Assembly (NCBI RefSeq): GCF_000367345.1
Contig: NZ_BARE01000008.1
Coordinates: forward strand, 58,432-122,431
DNA length: 64,000 nucleotides
Source: Sphingobium xenophagum NBRC 107872
Lineage (GTDB): Bacteria; Pseudomonadota; Alphaproteobacteria; Sphingomonadales; Sphingomonadaceae
Reading direction: 5' to 3'
Shown piece by piece: positions 17,405-26,804 of this stretch. The notes beneath the pieces are model-generated. The model saw only the letters and a program-made list of their open reading frames with translations. It was not told the origin of the DNA and ran no database searches. The translations under genes were made by a program, and so were the position numbers. Numbering within the stretch: position 1 is the first letter of the stretch; every line of letters starts with the position of its first letter.

Positions 17405-19866
17405 GACAGCAGGTCCGCTCCATCGGCCTTTTCCGCCTTGCGCACTTGCAGGAAATAGCGCTGGCCGATGGCGTCGGACAGGGCCAGCAGGCGGTTTTCG
17501 ACGTCGTTGATGTCGGCGATGGTCAGCATGTCGCCGGTCAGCGGGCTGAGCCGGGCGACCAGTGCATCGGCCAGGCGTCTGGGTTCCTCCGGCATCCCGT
17601 CCGCGCGCAGCGTCGGCAGGGCGGCGACATGATCGGCCAGACGCTGCGCCTGATAGACGACGGCGCGCGGATTATAAGGCTCCAGCGCGACAAGATCGCG
17701 CACCGGCGGCAGCGCCGGGCCGGTCAGATAGCGGGTGCGATAGCTGATCTGGCTATCATTAAGGTCCAGCAGGACGGTCAGGTCGTCCGCGCTCGCGCCT
17801 TCGCCGCCGAACAGGCCAAGCAGGCGGCAGCCATTGATCGCCCGCTCCATCCGTCGGCCCATATCGTGAAAGCGCCAGCCATCGCTCCGGCCCATATTCT
17901 CCGCCGCCAGCCCCGACAGCGCCGAAATCCGCTCGATCATGCGCGACGATGCGTCGAGCAGGGTTTCGGTCACCGCGCCGTCAAATGTCGGCAGCGGCAG
18001 GCGCACCAGCCGCCAGAAGTCGCTTGCCAGCCGGTCGCGCAGCCCTTCGCCGATATTGCCGACGCTGGCCATCAGCGCCCGGACGCTACCCGATTGGCGC
18101 GCATCGCCCAGCGCGGTCGCACAGATCGGGCCGATGGGGCCGCCGCCATCGCGGGCGATCGCGCCCCACAGCACCAGTTGCCCGACCAGCCGGTTCATCG
18201 TCGGCGATGCGACCGACGGGCCAAGGTCGGCCTCTATCGATCCGCCGACGATGGCGCGGATCAGCCGCAGCGTCATTTCCGTCCGCTCGATATAGCGGCC
18301 CAGCCAATAGAGATTGTCCGCCGCCTTGGCCGGCAACATCCCGCCGATCCGCCGGATCGCGGGCGCGCCGGCGCCCAACAGGGTGTCGGGCGGCACGGCC
18401 ACGCTATCGACCACGCACATGTCGGCGGACATGTCGCCCTTGCCCATCAGCGCGGCGCGGATGTCGCCATGGCCCGCCAGCCGCGCAAAGGCGCCGGGCA
18501 TCACCCGCCACTGGCCCTGCGCGTCGCGCGCCACGAACACGCGCAGGGTGAAGGGCAGGGGGGTGAGGCGCCCGTCGACCACCGCCGGGGTGGTCGACAG
18601 CTTCACCAGTTCCTGTCCCACATAATCCATCGGCCGTCGCGCCATCGCTTCGGCCAGCATGGCGCGTTGCTTCGCGTCTAGCGCCGATCCGGGGGTAAAG
18701 CGCGCATCGGGCAGGCCCGCCACATCCTGATCGAAGGCCGATCCGACGACCAGTTGATCCAGCCGGTCGCGCACATAGGTGCGCTCCCCGCTCTGCCCGC
18801 ACCACCAGGTTGCGATATTGGGCAGGATCAGGTCCGCGCCCAGCAGCGCCTTGCTCAGTTGCGGCAGGAAGGCGGCGAAGGCGCGCGATTCGATCACGCC
18901 CGCGCCCGGCCAGTTGCTCAGCACCAATCCGCCGCGCGCGCAGGCGTCGAACAGGTCTGGCAAGCCGATGCGCGACTTGCTGTCGAAGGCCAGCGGGTCC
19001 ATGAAGCGGCTGTCCATCCAGCGCCACAAACCGTCGATGCGCTTCAACCCCTGAATGGTGCGGACGAACAACTGCCCGTCCGTGACGATCAGATCGTCGC
19101 CTTCGACCAATAACAGGCCCAGATACCGGGCCAGATGCGCCTGTTCGGCATAGCTCTGGTTGAAACGACCCGGCGTCAGCAGGCCGATGCGCGGGTCCGA
19201 TCGTTCGCAATCGGCGGCCAGTCCTCGGCGCAGATCGTCGAAAAAGGGGGCCAGCCGCCGCGTGTTCATCGCGCCCAGCAGGTCGCCGGTCGCGCGCGAC
19301 CAGGCCAGGCGGTTTTCCAGCGCATAGCCAACGCCCACCGGCGTCCGTACCCGGTCGGCCAGCACGCGCCATTCGCCCGCCGGGCCGCGCCCGATGTCAG
19401 CGGCATAGAAATGCAGATGATGGCCGCGCGGGGGCGGGGTGCTGTTCATCACCCGCCAATAATGCGGGCTGCCGGTGATCACGCTGGCGGGCAGCTTGCC
19501 ATCGCGCACCAGCGACTGGCTCCCATAAATATCGCCGATCACCTGTTCCAGCAATTCGGCGCGCTGGGCCAGGCCCCGCTCGATATGCGCCCACTCCGCC
19601 GCATCGATCAGCATCGGGATCGGCCCCAAGGGCCAGGATCGTTCCTGTTCGTCCCCGGTCAGGCGGAACGCCATGCCCAGGTCGATCGCCTGCCGCGCGA
19701 CATTGTCCGCCAGCATGGCCGGGTCGCCCTGCGCCTGCGCCGACAGCCGGTCCAGCATCGTGCGCCAGCGTGTCTGCATGGCGGGCGATGCACCGGCGAA
19801 CAGGTCGCCCGCCGGTGCATTGGCCAGATAGGCGTCGGCCCAGTTCGCATATATGGCGGTTTCCAC
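17401..19866 (-). CDS. Circularly permuted ATP-grasp and alpha-E domain fusion protein
   Basis: 821 residues, two domains usually encoded by two genes. Residues about 1-480: circularly permuted ATP-grasp type 2 (DUF404/DUF407), with SPHYWRVMNSTPPPRGHHLH, GVGYALENRLAWSRA, LLTPGRFNQSYAEQAHLARYLG, LVEGDDLIV, LRRGLAADC and ILPNIATWWCGQ. Residues about 505-815: alpha-E helical domain (DUF403), starting AKAADNLYWLGRYIERTEMT and continuing with VGNIGEGLRDRLASDFWR and LLDLNDSQISYRTRYL. ATP-grasp proteins of this type are predicted amide- or peptide-forming ligases; the alpha-E partner is of unknown biochemical role. Overlaps the transglutaminase downstream by four bases and follows the large DUF2126 protein by ten. 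Product of the system is not known. Confidence 0.88.
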   Translation of the reverse strand: METAIYANWADAYLANAPAGDLFAGASPAMQTRWRTMLDRLSAQAQGDPAMLADNVARQAIDLGMAFRLTGDEQERSWPLGPIPMLIDAAEWAHIERGLAQRAELLEQVIGDIYGSQSLVRDGKLPASVITGSPHYWRVMNSTPPPRGHHLHFYAADIGRGPAGEWRVLADRVRTPVGVGYALENRLAWSRATGDLLGAMNTRRLAPFFDDLRRGLAADCERSDPRIGLLTPGRFNQSYAEQAHLARYLGLLLVEGDDLIVTDGQLFVRTIQGLKRIDGLWRWMDSRFMDPLAFDSKSRIGLPDLFDACARGGLVLSNWPGAGVIESRAFAAFLPQLSKALLGADLILPNIATWWCGQSGERTYVRDRLDQLVVGSAFDQDVAGLPDARFTPGSALDAKQRAMLAEAMARRPMDYVGQELVKLSTTPAVVDGRLTPLPFTLRVFVARDAQGQWRVMPGAFARLAGHGDIRAALMGKGDMSADMCVVDSVAVPPDTLLGAGAPAIRRIGGMLPAKAADNLYWLGRYIERTEMTLRLIRAIVGGSIEADLGPSVASPTMNRLVGQLVLWGAIARDGGGPIGPICATALGDARQSGSVRALMASVGNIGEGLRDRLASDFWRLVRLPLPTFDGAVTETLLDASSRMIERISALSGLAAENMGRSDGWRFHDMGRRMERAINGCRLLGLFGGEGASADDLTVLLDLNDSQISYRTRYLTGPALPPVRDLVALEPYNPRAVVYQAQRLADHVAALPTLRADGMPEEPRRLADALVARLSPLTGDMLTIADINDVENRLLALSDAIGQRYFLQVRKAEKADGADLLS

Positions 19867-19876
19867 CCGGTCGCCC

Positions 19877-22800
19877 TTACGCGCCCGGATGCCTGAAGCG
19901 CAGGTCCAGCGTCATCGGAAATTCACCGGCCGGTTCGGCGGCGGGCATATCGACCGGGCCGGGGGTGTGGCCATGGTCCTGAAAACGCGCCTTGCGCCGC
20001 GCTTCGGCTTCATAGCCGTTGATCGGCAGCGTGTCGTAATTGCGTCCGCCCGGATGCGCGACATGATAGACGCAGCCGCCCAGCGACCGGCCGCTCCAAC
20101 TGTCCAGCACGTCAAAGGTCAGCGGCGCGTTGACGGGCAGGTTGGGGTGCATGCAATTGGCGGGTGCCCATGCCTTGTAGCGGACACCGCCAACCCCTTC
20201 GCCCGGCACCGACGTCGCCGTCATCGGCACCTGCCGCCCGTTGCACGCGACGATATGCCGCCCCGCGACCAGGCCGGTGGCGCGGACCTGCAACCGTTCG
20301 GTCGAACTGTCGACATAGCGCACGGTGCCGCCGATCGCCCCGGTTTCGCCCAGCACGTTCCACGGTTCGAGCGCATGGCTGATTTCCAGCCCCACGCCGC
20401 CCGCGTCGACACTGCCGTGGATGGGGAAGCGGAACTGCCGCTGCGCCTCGAACCAGTTGGGATCGAAATCATAACCCGCCGCCCGCAGGTCGGACAGGAT
20501 TTCCAGAAAATCGGCCCAGACGAAATGGGGCAGCATGAAACGGTCGTGCAGCGTCGTGCCCCAGCGCACCAGATTGCCCTGCTGCGGCTGCCGCCAGAAC
20601 CACGCCGCCAGCGCCCGGATCAGCAATTGCTGCGCCAGGCTCATCCGCGCTTCGGGCGGCATCTCAAAACCGCGAAACTCCAGCAGTCCCAATCGCCCGG
20701 TCGGCCCATCGGGCGAGAACATCTTGTCAATGCAGATTTCGGTGCGGTGGGTGTTGCCCGTCACATCGACCAGCAGGTTGCGGAACAGCCGATCGACCAG
20801 CCATGGAGGGGGAGATGCGCCCTCGCCCGCGAACGGGTTGGGCACCTGCGCCAGCGCGATCTCCAGTTCATACAGGCCATCATGCCGCGCCTCGTCGATG
20901 CGCGGCGCCTGGCTCGTCGGCCCGATGCACAGGCCCGAAAACAGGTAGGAAAGCGAAGGGTGCCGCTGCCAGTAGAGGACGAAGCTCTTGAGCAGGTCGG
21001 GCCGCCGGATGAATGGCGAATCGTTGAGCGTCGGCCCGCCCAGCACGATATGATTGCCCCCGCCGGTGCCGACCGACCGGCCATCCACCATGAACTTGTC
21101 GGCGGTCAGGTCGCATTCGCGGGCATAGGCATATAGCTGTTCGGTGATCGCGACCGTTTCGTCCCAACTGGATGCGGGATGGACATTCACCTCGATCACG
21201 CCGGGGTCGGGCGTGGCTTTCAGCACCGCGATGCGCGGATCGGGCGGGGGCGAATAGCCCTCGATCCGCACCGGAATCCGCAGCGCTTCGGCTGCCGCCT
21301 CGACCTCCGCGATCAGTTCCAGATAATCTTCCAGCGCCTGCACCGGCGGCAGGAATACCGACAGATAATGGCCGCGCGGCTCCACCGTCACGGCGGTACG
21401 GACCGCCCCTTCGATAATGACCTGTTCCACCCGGTCCTGCGCAGCGGCGCCGCCCTCCGGCCCGGCGACCCGCTGCGATTGCTGCGCGCGCACGTCCTCG
21501 ACATCGGCCTGCTGCATCACCTGCGCCCGGAAATCGGGCAGCGGCTCGCGCGGCTCGCTGGTGTCGCGGGGGTGGATATAGGGATAGTCCGACGGCGGCA
21601 CATAAGGCAGGGAGCCGAGCGGCAGGCGATACCCCAGCGCCGAATCCCCCGGCACCGCGAACAGCTTGCCGCGCCGCAATTGCCAGATTTCGCTCTGCCA
21701 GCGCGGCGTGCTTGCCTGCGACTGCCAGCGTTGCACCGGCAGGACATAGCCGACCGGCTGGTCCAGGCCACGCTCGAACGTCTTGACCATCCGCGCGCGC
21801 GCTTCGGGATCGCTGATCTTGGGATCGTCGGTGGTGGCGTTGATCGGCAGTTCCGATTCCTTGATCGACCAGACCGCCGGATCTTCAAAGACCGCATGGG
21901 TATAGTCGTCGGAAAAGCCCATATGGGCCGCCATATGGCTCAGGAAAGCGCGGGCGTCGTCGGGCGTCACGCTGCGCGCGCCGTCGGGCGCATCATCGGG
22001 CGCGATCAGGCTTTCATCGTGCCAGATCGGCGTGCCGTCCGTCCGCCAATAGACGGCATAGGCCCAACGCGGCAGGCTTTCGCCCGGATACCATTTGCCC
22101 TGTCCATGATGCAGCAGGCCGCCCGGCGCGAACTGGCCGCGCAGCTTGCGGATCAGTCGGTCGGCATAGGCCGCCTTGGTCGGGCCGACCGCATCGCCAT
22201 TCCATTCGCCCGCATCGCCGCCATCCACCGCCACGAAGGTCGGCTCGCCACCGATCGTCAGCCGCATGTCCTGCGCCTGCAAATCCGCGTCGACCTTCGC
22301 CCCCAGCGCCATCACCGCGTCCCATCGCTTGTCGGTGAAAGGCTTGGTGATCCGCACCGCTTCGGCAATGCGGCTGACGGTCATCGCGAAATCGAAATTG
22401 ACCTCCGCCGGTTCGGCCATGCCGCTGATCGGCGCGGCGGACTTGTAGTGCGGCGTCGCGCAGAGCGGGATATGCCCTTCGCCCGCAAACATGCCGCTGG
22501 TCGCGTCCAGCGCCACCCAGCCAGCGCCCGGCACATAGGCTTCCGCCCAGGCGTGCAGGTCGACGACATCCTGGCTGACCCCCTTTGGCCCCTCGATCGG
22601 CTCGACGTCCGCGACCAGCTGGATCGAGTATCCCGACACGAACCGCGCGGCAAAGCCCAGTCGGCGCAGCAATTGCACCAGCAGCCAGGCGGAATCGCGG
22701 CATGACCCGGTGCCGATTTCCAGCGTCTCCTCCGGCGTCTGGACGCCCGCTTCCATGCGGATGACATAGCCGACCTGCTGTTGCAGGCGGCGGTTCACCT

Positions 22801-23236
22801 CGACCAGGAAATCGACGGTGCGGCTTTCATGCCCGGCATATTGGTCCACCATCTTTTCGAACAGCGGCCCTTGCGGCTCGACATCGAAATAGGCGGCCAG
22901 ATCGGTTTTCAGCTGCTCGTCATAGGCGAACGGATAATTTTCCGCGTACGGCTCCACGAAGAAATCGAACGGGTTGATGATGTCCAGATCGGCCAGCAGG
23001 TCGACCTCTATCGTGAAATGATCGACTGGCTCTGGAAAGACGATGCGCGCCAGCCAGTTGCCGTGCGGGTCCTGCTGCCAGTTCAGGAAATGCCCCGCCG
23101 GTTCGATTTTCAGCGCATAATTGGGCACTTTGGTCCGGCTGTGCGGCGCGGGGCGCAGGCGGATGACCTGAGGACCAAGCCGGATCGGGCGGCTGTAGCG
23201 ATAGGCAGTGCGGTGGTGGAGCGCGGCTTTGAGCAT
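19877..23236 (-). CDS. Transglutaminase-DUF2126 bifunctional protein
   Basis: 1119 residues from ATG at 23236 ([20 protein letters not shown]); a start 14 residues earlier at 23278 is possible, neither has a clear RBS. Residues 1-290: transglutaminase-like protease with N-terminal sandwich, catalytic Cys in [20 protein letters not shown] near residue 177, His in [11 protein letters not shown] near 215 and Asp in [10 protein letters not shown] near 230. Residues about 310-1110: DUF2126, with [70 protein letters not shown] and a C-terminal [22 protein letters not shown]2126 has been linked to the carboxylate-amine ligase fold, so the protein may both cleave and form peptide bonds. First gene of the operon; no signal peptide. 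Confidence 0.88.
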   Translation of the reverse strand: MLKAALHHRTAYRYSRPIRLGPQVIRLRPAPHSRTKVPNYALKIEPAGHFLNWQQDPHGNWLARIVFPEPVDHFTIEVDLLADLDIINPFDFFVEPYAENYPFAYDEQLKTDLAAYFDVEPQGPLFEKMVDQYAGHESRTVDFLVEVNRRLQQQVGYVIRMEAGVQTPEETLEIGTGSCRDSAWLLVQLLRRLGFAARFVSGYSIQLVADVEPIEGPKGVSQDVVDLHAWAEAYVPGAGWVALDATSGMFAGEGHIPLCATPHYKSAAPISGMAEPAEVNFDFAMTVSRIAEAVRITKPFTDKRWDAVMALGAKVDADLQAQDMRLTIGGEPTFVAVDGGDAGEWNGDAVGPTKAAYADRLIRKLRGQFAPGGLLHHGQGKWYPGESLPRWAYAVYWRTDGTPIWHDESLIAPDDAPDGARSVTPDDARAFLSHMAAHMGFSDDYTHAVFEDPAVWSIKESELPINATTDDPKISDPEARARMVKTFERGLDQPVGYVLPVQRWQSQASTPRWQSEIWQLRRGKLFAVPGDSALGYRLPLGSLPYVPPSDYPYIHPRDTSEPREPLPDFRAQVMQQADVEDVRAQQSQRVAGPEGGAAAQDRVEQVIIEGAVRTAVTVEPRGHYLSVFLPPVQALEDYLELIAEVEAAAEALRIPVRIEGYSPPPDPRIAVLKATPDPGVIEVNVHPASSWDETVAITEQLYAYARECDLTADKFMVDGRSVGTGGGNHIVLGGPTLNDSPFIRRPDLLKSFVLYWQRHPSLSYLFSGLCIGPTSQAPRIDEARHDGLYELEIALAQVPNPFAGEGASPPPWLVDRLFRNLLVDVTGNTHRTEICIDKMFSPDGPTGRLGLLEFRGFEMPPEARMSLAQQLLIRALAAWFWRQPQQGNLVRWGTTLHDRFMLPHFVWADFLEILSDLRAAGYDFDPNWFEAQRQFRFPIHGSVDAGGVGLEISHALEPWNVLGETGAIGGTVRYVDSSTERLQVRATGLVAGRHIVACNGRQVPMTATSVPGEGVGGVRYKAWAPANCMHPNLPVNAPLTFDVLDSWSGRSLGGCVYHVAHPGGRNYDTLPINGYEAEARRKARFQDHGHTPGPVDMPAAEPAGEFPMTLDLRFRHPGA

Positions 23237-23377
23237 GGCGGGATCAAACGCTACCCCCTGTTGCAATGCAATATGCAAATGGTTCGGGGGGCAAAGAATC
23301 TGCGCGGCTCCGGCCCGCCCCGGCGATGCAGCGACAAGTCACTGGACCCCGCCCGCCAAACCCATTACCCTTGCCGC

Positions 23378-23471
23378 CATCCCCGGGGGACCGTCCGCAG
23401 ACGGTTGAGAGGCGGCTTTGTGGCCGCGACCCGCTGAACCTGATCCGGCTAACACCGGCGTAGGGAGGGTC
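23378..23471 (+). promoter_or_regulatory. TPP riboswitch (THI element)
   Basis: Upstream of thiC. Seen in order: P1 ATCC pairing with GGGT, GGGGG of P2 pairing with the later ACCCG, P3 CCGTC-CGCA-GACGG followed by TTGAGA (the conserved pyrimidine-binding T-loop-like segment), an extra GCGGC-TTTGT-GGCCGC stem, then CTGATCCGG, CTAACA, CCGGCGTAGGGA, the near-invariant P4/P5 part that binds the pyrophosphate. Spacing to the thiC ATG is about 57 bases, suited to ribosome-site control. Thiamine pyrophosphate would switch thiC off. Confidence 0.95.
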
Positions 23472-23524
23472 AAGCGCGCACTCACACCGCCCGCATTCTC
23501 TCTCTTTCGCTGCAAGGAGAGTGA

Positions 23525-25498
<1,974 letters not shown>

Positions 25499-25517
25499 GG
25501 GGTAGGATGATCCGGTA

Positions 25518-25871
25518 TTGGCTGAACGATTTTTGGGACGATCGGCCCGGCAACCGTTGGCTGTAGCTAATCACTCTCCGTTGCCGCCGCATCCAGCCAA
25601 TGTGCCGGGCACATTCTATGTTGAGGATGGTTGCTGCATATCCTGTGGCGTTTGGGAAGATGTGGCCCCCGATCTGCTGGCTTGGGTACCCGATGGAGAA
25701 ACGCCACATTGCTATGTTTCCCATCAACCAGAAACCGAGGATGAGTTTGGTCGGATGATGGACGCAATGCACGTTGGTGAAGTGGATTGTATCAGAGCGC
25801 GGAATTGCCGCCCCGATTGGGCGGAGCGTTTAAGAAGGGCAGGACTGGGCGATCAGATCGATTCCGACTAA
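25518..25871 (+). CDS. Small Cys-rich, ferredoxin-like hypothetical protein
   Basis: Up to 117 residues from a TTG at 25518; TTG at 25581 or a GTG at 25599 are equally plausible starts and would give about 90-96 residues, starting near VPGTFYVEDGCC. The core VPGTFYVEDGCCISCGVWED followed by APDLLAW and HCYVSHQPETEDE looks like the one-cluster ferredoxin-like proteins with C-C-x2-C-G, where the clustered Cys would hold Fe-S. A further Cys pair is in EVDCIRARNCRPDW. No TM segment. Starts 20 bases after the thiC stop, so it could be read through from thiC. Function unknown; I would rate the exact family as uncertain. Confidence 0.6.
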   Translation: MAERFLGRSARQPLAVANHSPLPPHPANVPGTFYVEDGCCISCGVWEDVAPDLLAWVPDGETPHCYVSHQPETEDEFGRMMDAMHVGEVDCIRARNCRPDWAERLRRAGLGDQIDSD

Positions 25872-25907
25872 ATTGGCAATCGCGACATATTGCGTTATAA
25901 CTCCCGT

Positions 25908-26135
25908 ATGAACGCGCCCCTCAAAATCACGAAGATCGGTAACAGCGCCGGGGTCATCCTGCCCAAGGAGTTGCTGGCCCATCTGCACGCCAGTGCCGGA
26001 GACAGCCTCTCGGTCGTACTTACCCCGCGCGGGATCGAACTGTCTGCCGCCGAACCGGATTTCGATGCGCAGATGGCGGCGGCGCGCGATGTCATGGCGC
26101 GGCGCAAGCGGGCGCTGCGTGAACTCGCCAAATAA
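25908..26135 (+). CDS. AbrB/MazE-type antitoxin
   Basis: 75 residues. N-terminal swapped-hairpin DNA-binding fold: LKITKIGNSAGVILPKELL, the SpoVT-AbrB signature with GNSxGVxLPK, residues 5-24. Then a charged C-terminal helix DAQMAAARDVMARRKRALRELAK that should wrap the toxin. ATG at 25908 chosen; a TTG upstream at 25890 is less likely. The stop overlaps the toxin start by one base (TAATG), typical of a toxin-antitoxin pair. It would bind its own promoter and neutralise the Doc protein. Partner is Doc rather than MazF, so this is a mixed AbrB-Doc pair. Confidence 0.87.
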   Translation: MNAPLKITKIGNSAGVILPKELLAHLHASAGDSLSVVLTPRGIELSAAEPDFDAQMAAARDVMARRKRALRELAK

Positions 26136-26530
26136 TGGCGGGCCGGGACTGGGTGTGGGTCACGCCTGCCGTGGCGGAGGCGGCCCATGCCGAACAGATT
26201 GCCGAACATGGCGGCGGGGGCGACGGGCTGCGGGATCGCGGCCTGTTTGAAAGCGCCATGGCGCGCCCGCACAATCAGGTGCTCTATGGCGATCCTGACG
26301 CGGCGGCGCTGGCGGCGGCCTATGCCTATGGTCTCGCGCGCAATCATGCCTTTATCGACGGCAACAAGCGGATCGCGGCGGTGGTCAGCGAAACCTTCCT
26401 GCTGCTCAACGACTATCGACTGACCGCGACCGACGCCGAACTGGTCGTTGCCTTCCTTGAACTCGCCGCCGGTAATCTCACCGAAACCGATCTGGCCGAC
26501 TGGTTCCGCCAGCATATCGCCGCCGCCTGA
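26135..26530 (+). CDS. doc: Doc family toxin (Fic-fold kinase of EF-Tu)
   Basis: 131 residues. The Fic motif of Doc proteins is intact: HAFIDGNKRIAAVV near residue 70 (catalytic His, the GNKR phosphate-binding turn). The preceding LARN and LYGDPD..LAAAYAYGL match Doc, where the flap runs before the active-site helix. Known Doc phosphorylates EF-Tu and stops translation. Follows the AbrB-type antitoxin gene with a one-base overlap. Length is normal, no frameshift, so it is probably functional. No phage or plasmid genes nearby; the pair seems to have settled in the chromosome between thiC and a TonB receptor. Confidence 0.88.
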   Translation: MAGRDWVWVTPAVAEAAHAEQIAEHGGGGDGLRDRGLFESAMARPHNQVLYGDPDAAALAAAYAYGLARNHAFIDGNKRIAAVVSETFLLLNDYRLTATDAELVVAFLELAAGNLTETDLADWFRQHIAAA

Positions 26531-26670
26531 AGCCCGCGCCTGAAGCCTGCTTCTGTCCTACGGCGCTGGTTGCTGCTAATCTGCGCCCCGGCTCCTTCCC
26601 ACCGTCTGCCTTCCCTGCCCCGACAGCGCACCCTCGCGTTGTTCGCCTGCTGACTTTGGGCAAAATTTCC

Positions 26671-26769
26671 ATGCGCGACATGGGCGAAGTTTGCGAACTT
26701 CCGCGCCGATTACATCTTGCGACAATTCCCGCTGGCCATTGCCAATATTTTGCGACAACTGCCCGCTAG
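26671..26769 (+). other. Possible leader reading frame upstream of the TonB receptor
   Basis: A 32-codon frame, ATG at 26671 to TAG at 26767-26769, ends 35 bases before the receptor's GTG start. It begins MRDMGEVCELPRRLHL. The 25 bases at 26680-26704 are 24/25 identical to a segment upstream of bioF at 55637-55661 on the other strand, where a similar frame reads MNMGEVCEVPPPRL. Whether it is translated is unknown; it may simply be a shared regulatory DNA or RNA element. Confidence 0.4.
26717..26767 (+). promoter_or_regulatory. Direct repeats TTGCGACAA in the receptor leader
   Basis: TTGCGACAATTCCCGCT starts at 26717 and TTGCGACAACTGCCCGCT at 26750, 33 bases apart (about three helical turns). 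A weaker relative, TTGCGAACTTCCGCGC, starts at 26691. They lie 55-90 bases before the receptor start and could be binding sites for a regulator. Confidence 0.45.
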
Positions 26770-26804
26770 AGGAGAGGCAAGAGATATTGTCCGGGGGTAA
26801 ATGC

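Noticed and set aside
26531..26670. Coding sequence on the minus strand after the Doc gene
   Set aside because: Frames overlap the toxin gene and receptor leader, with no start signal.
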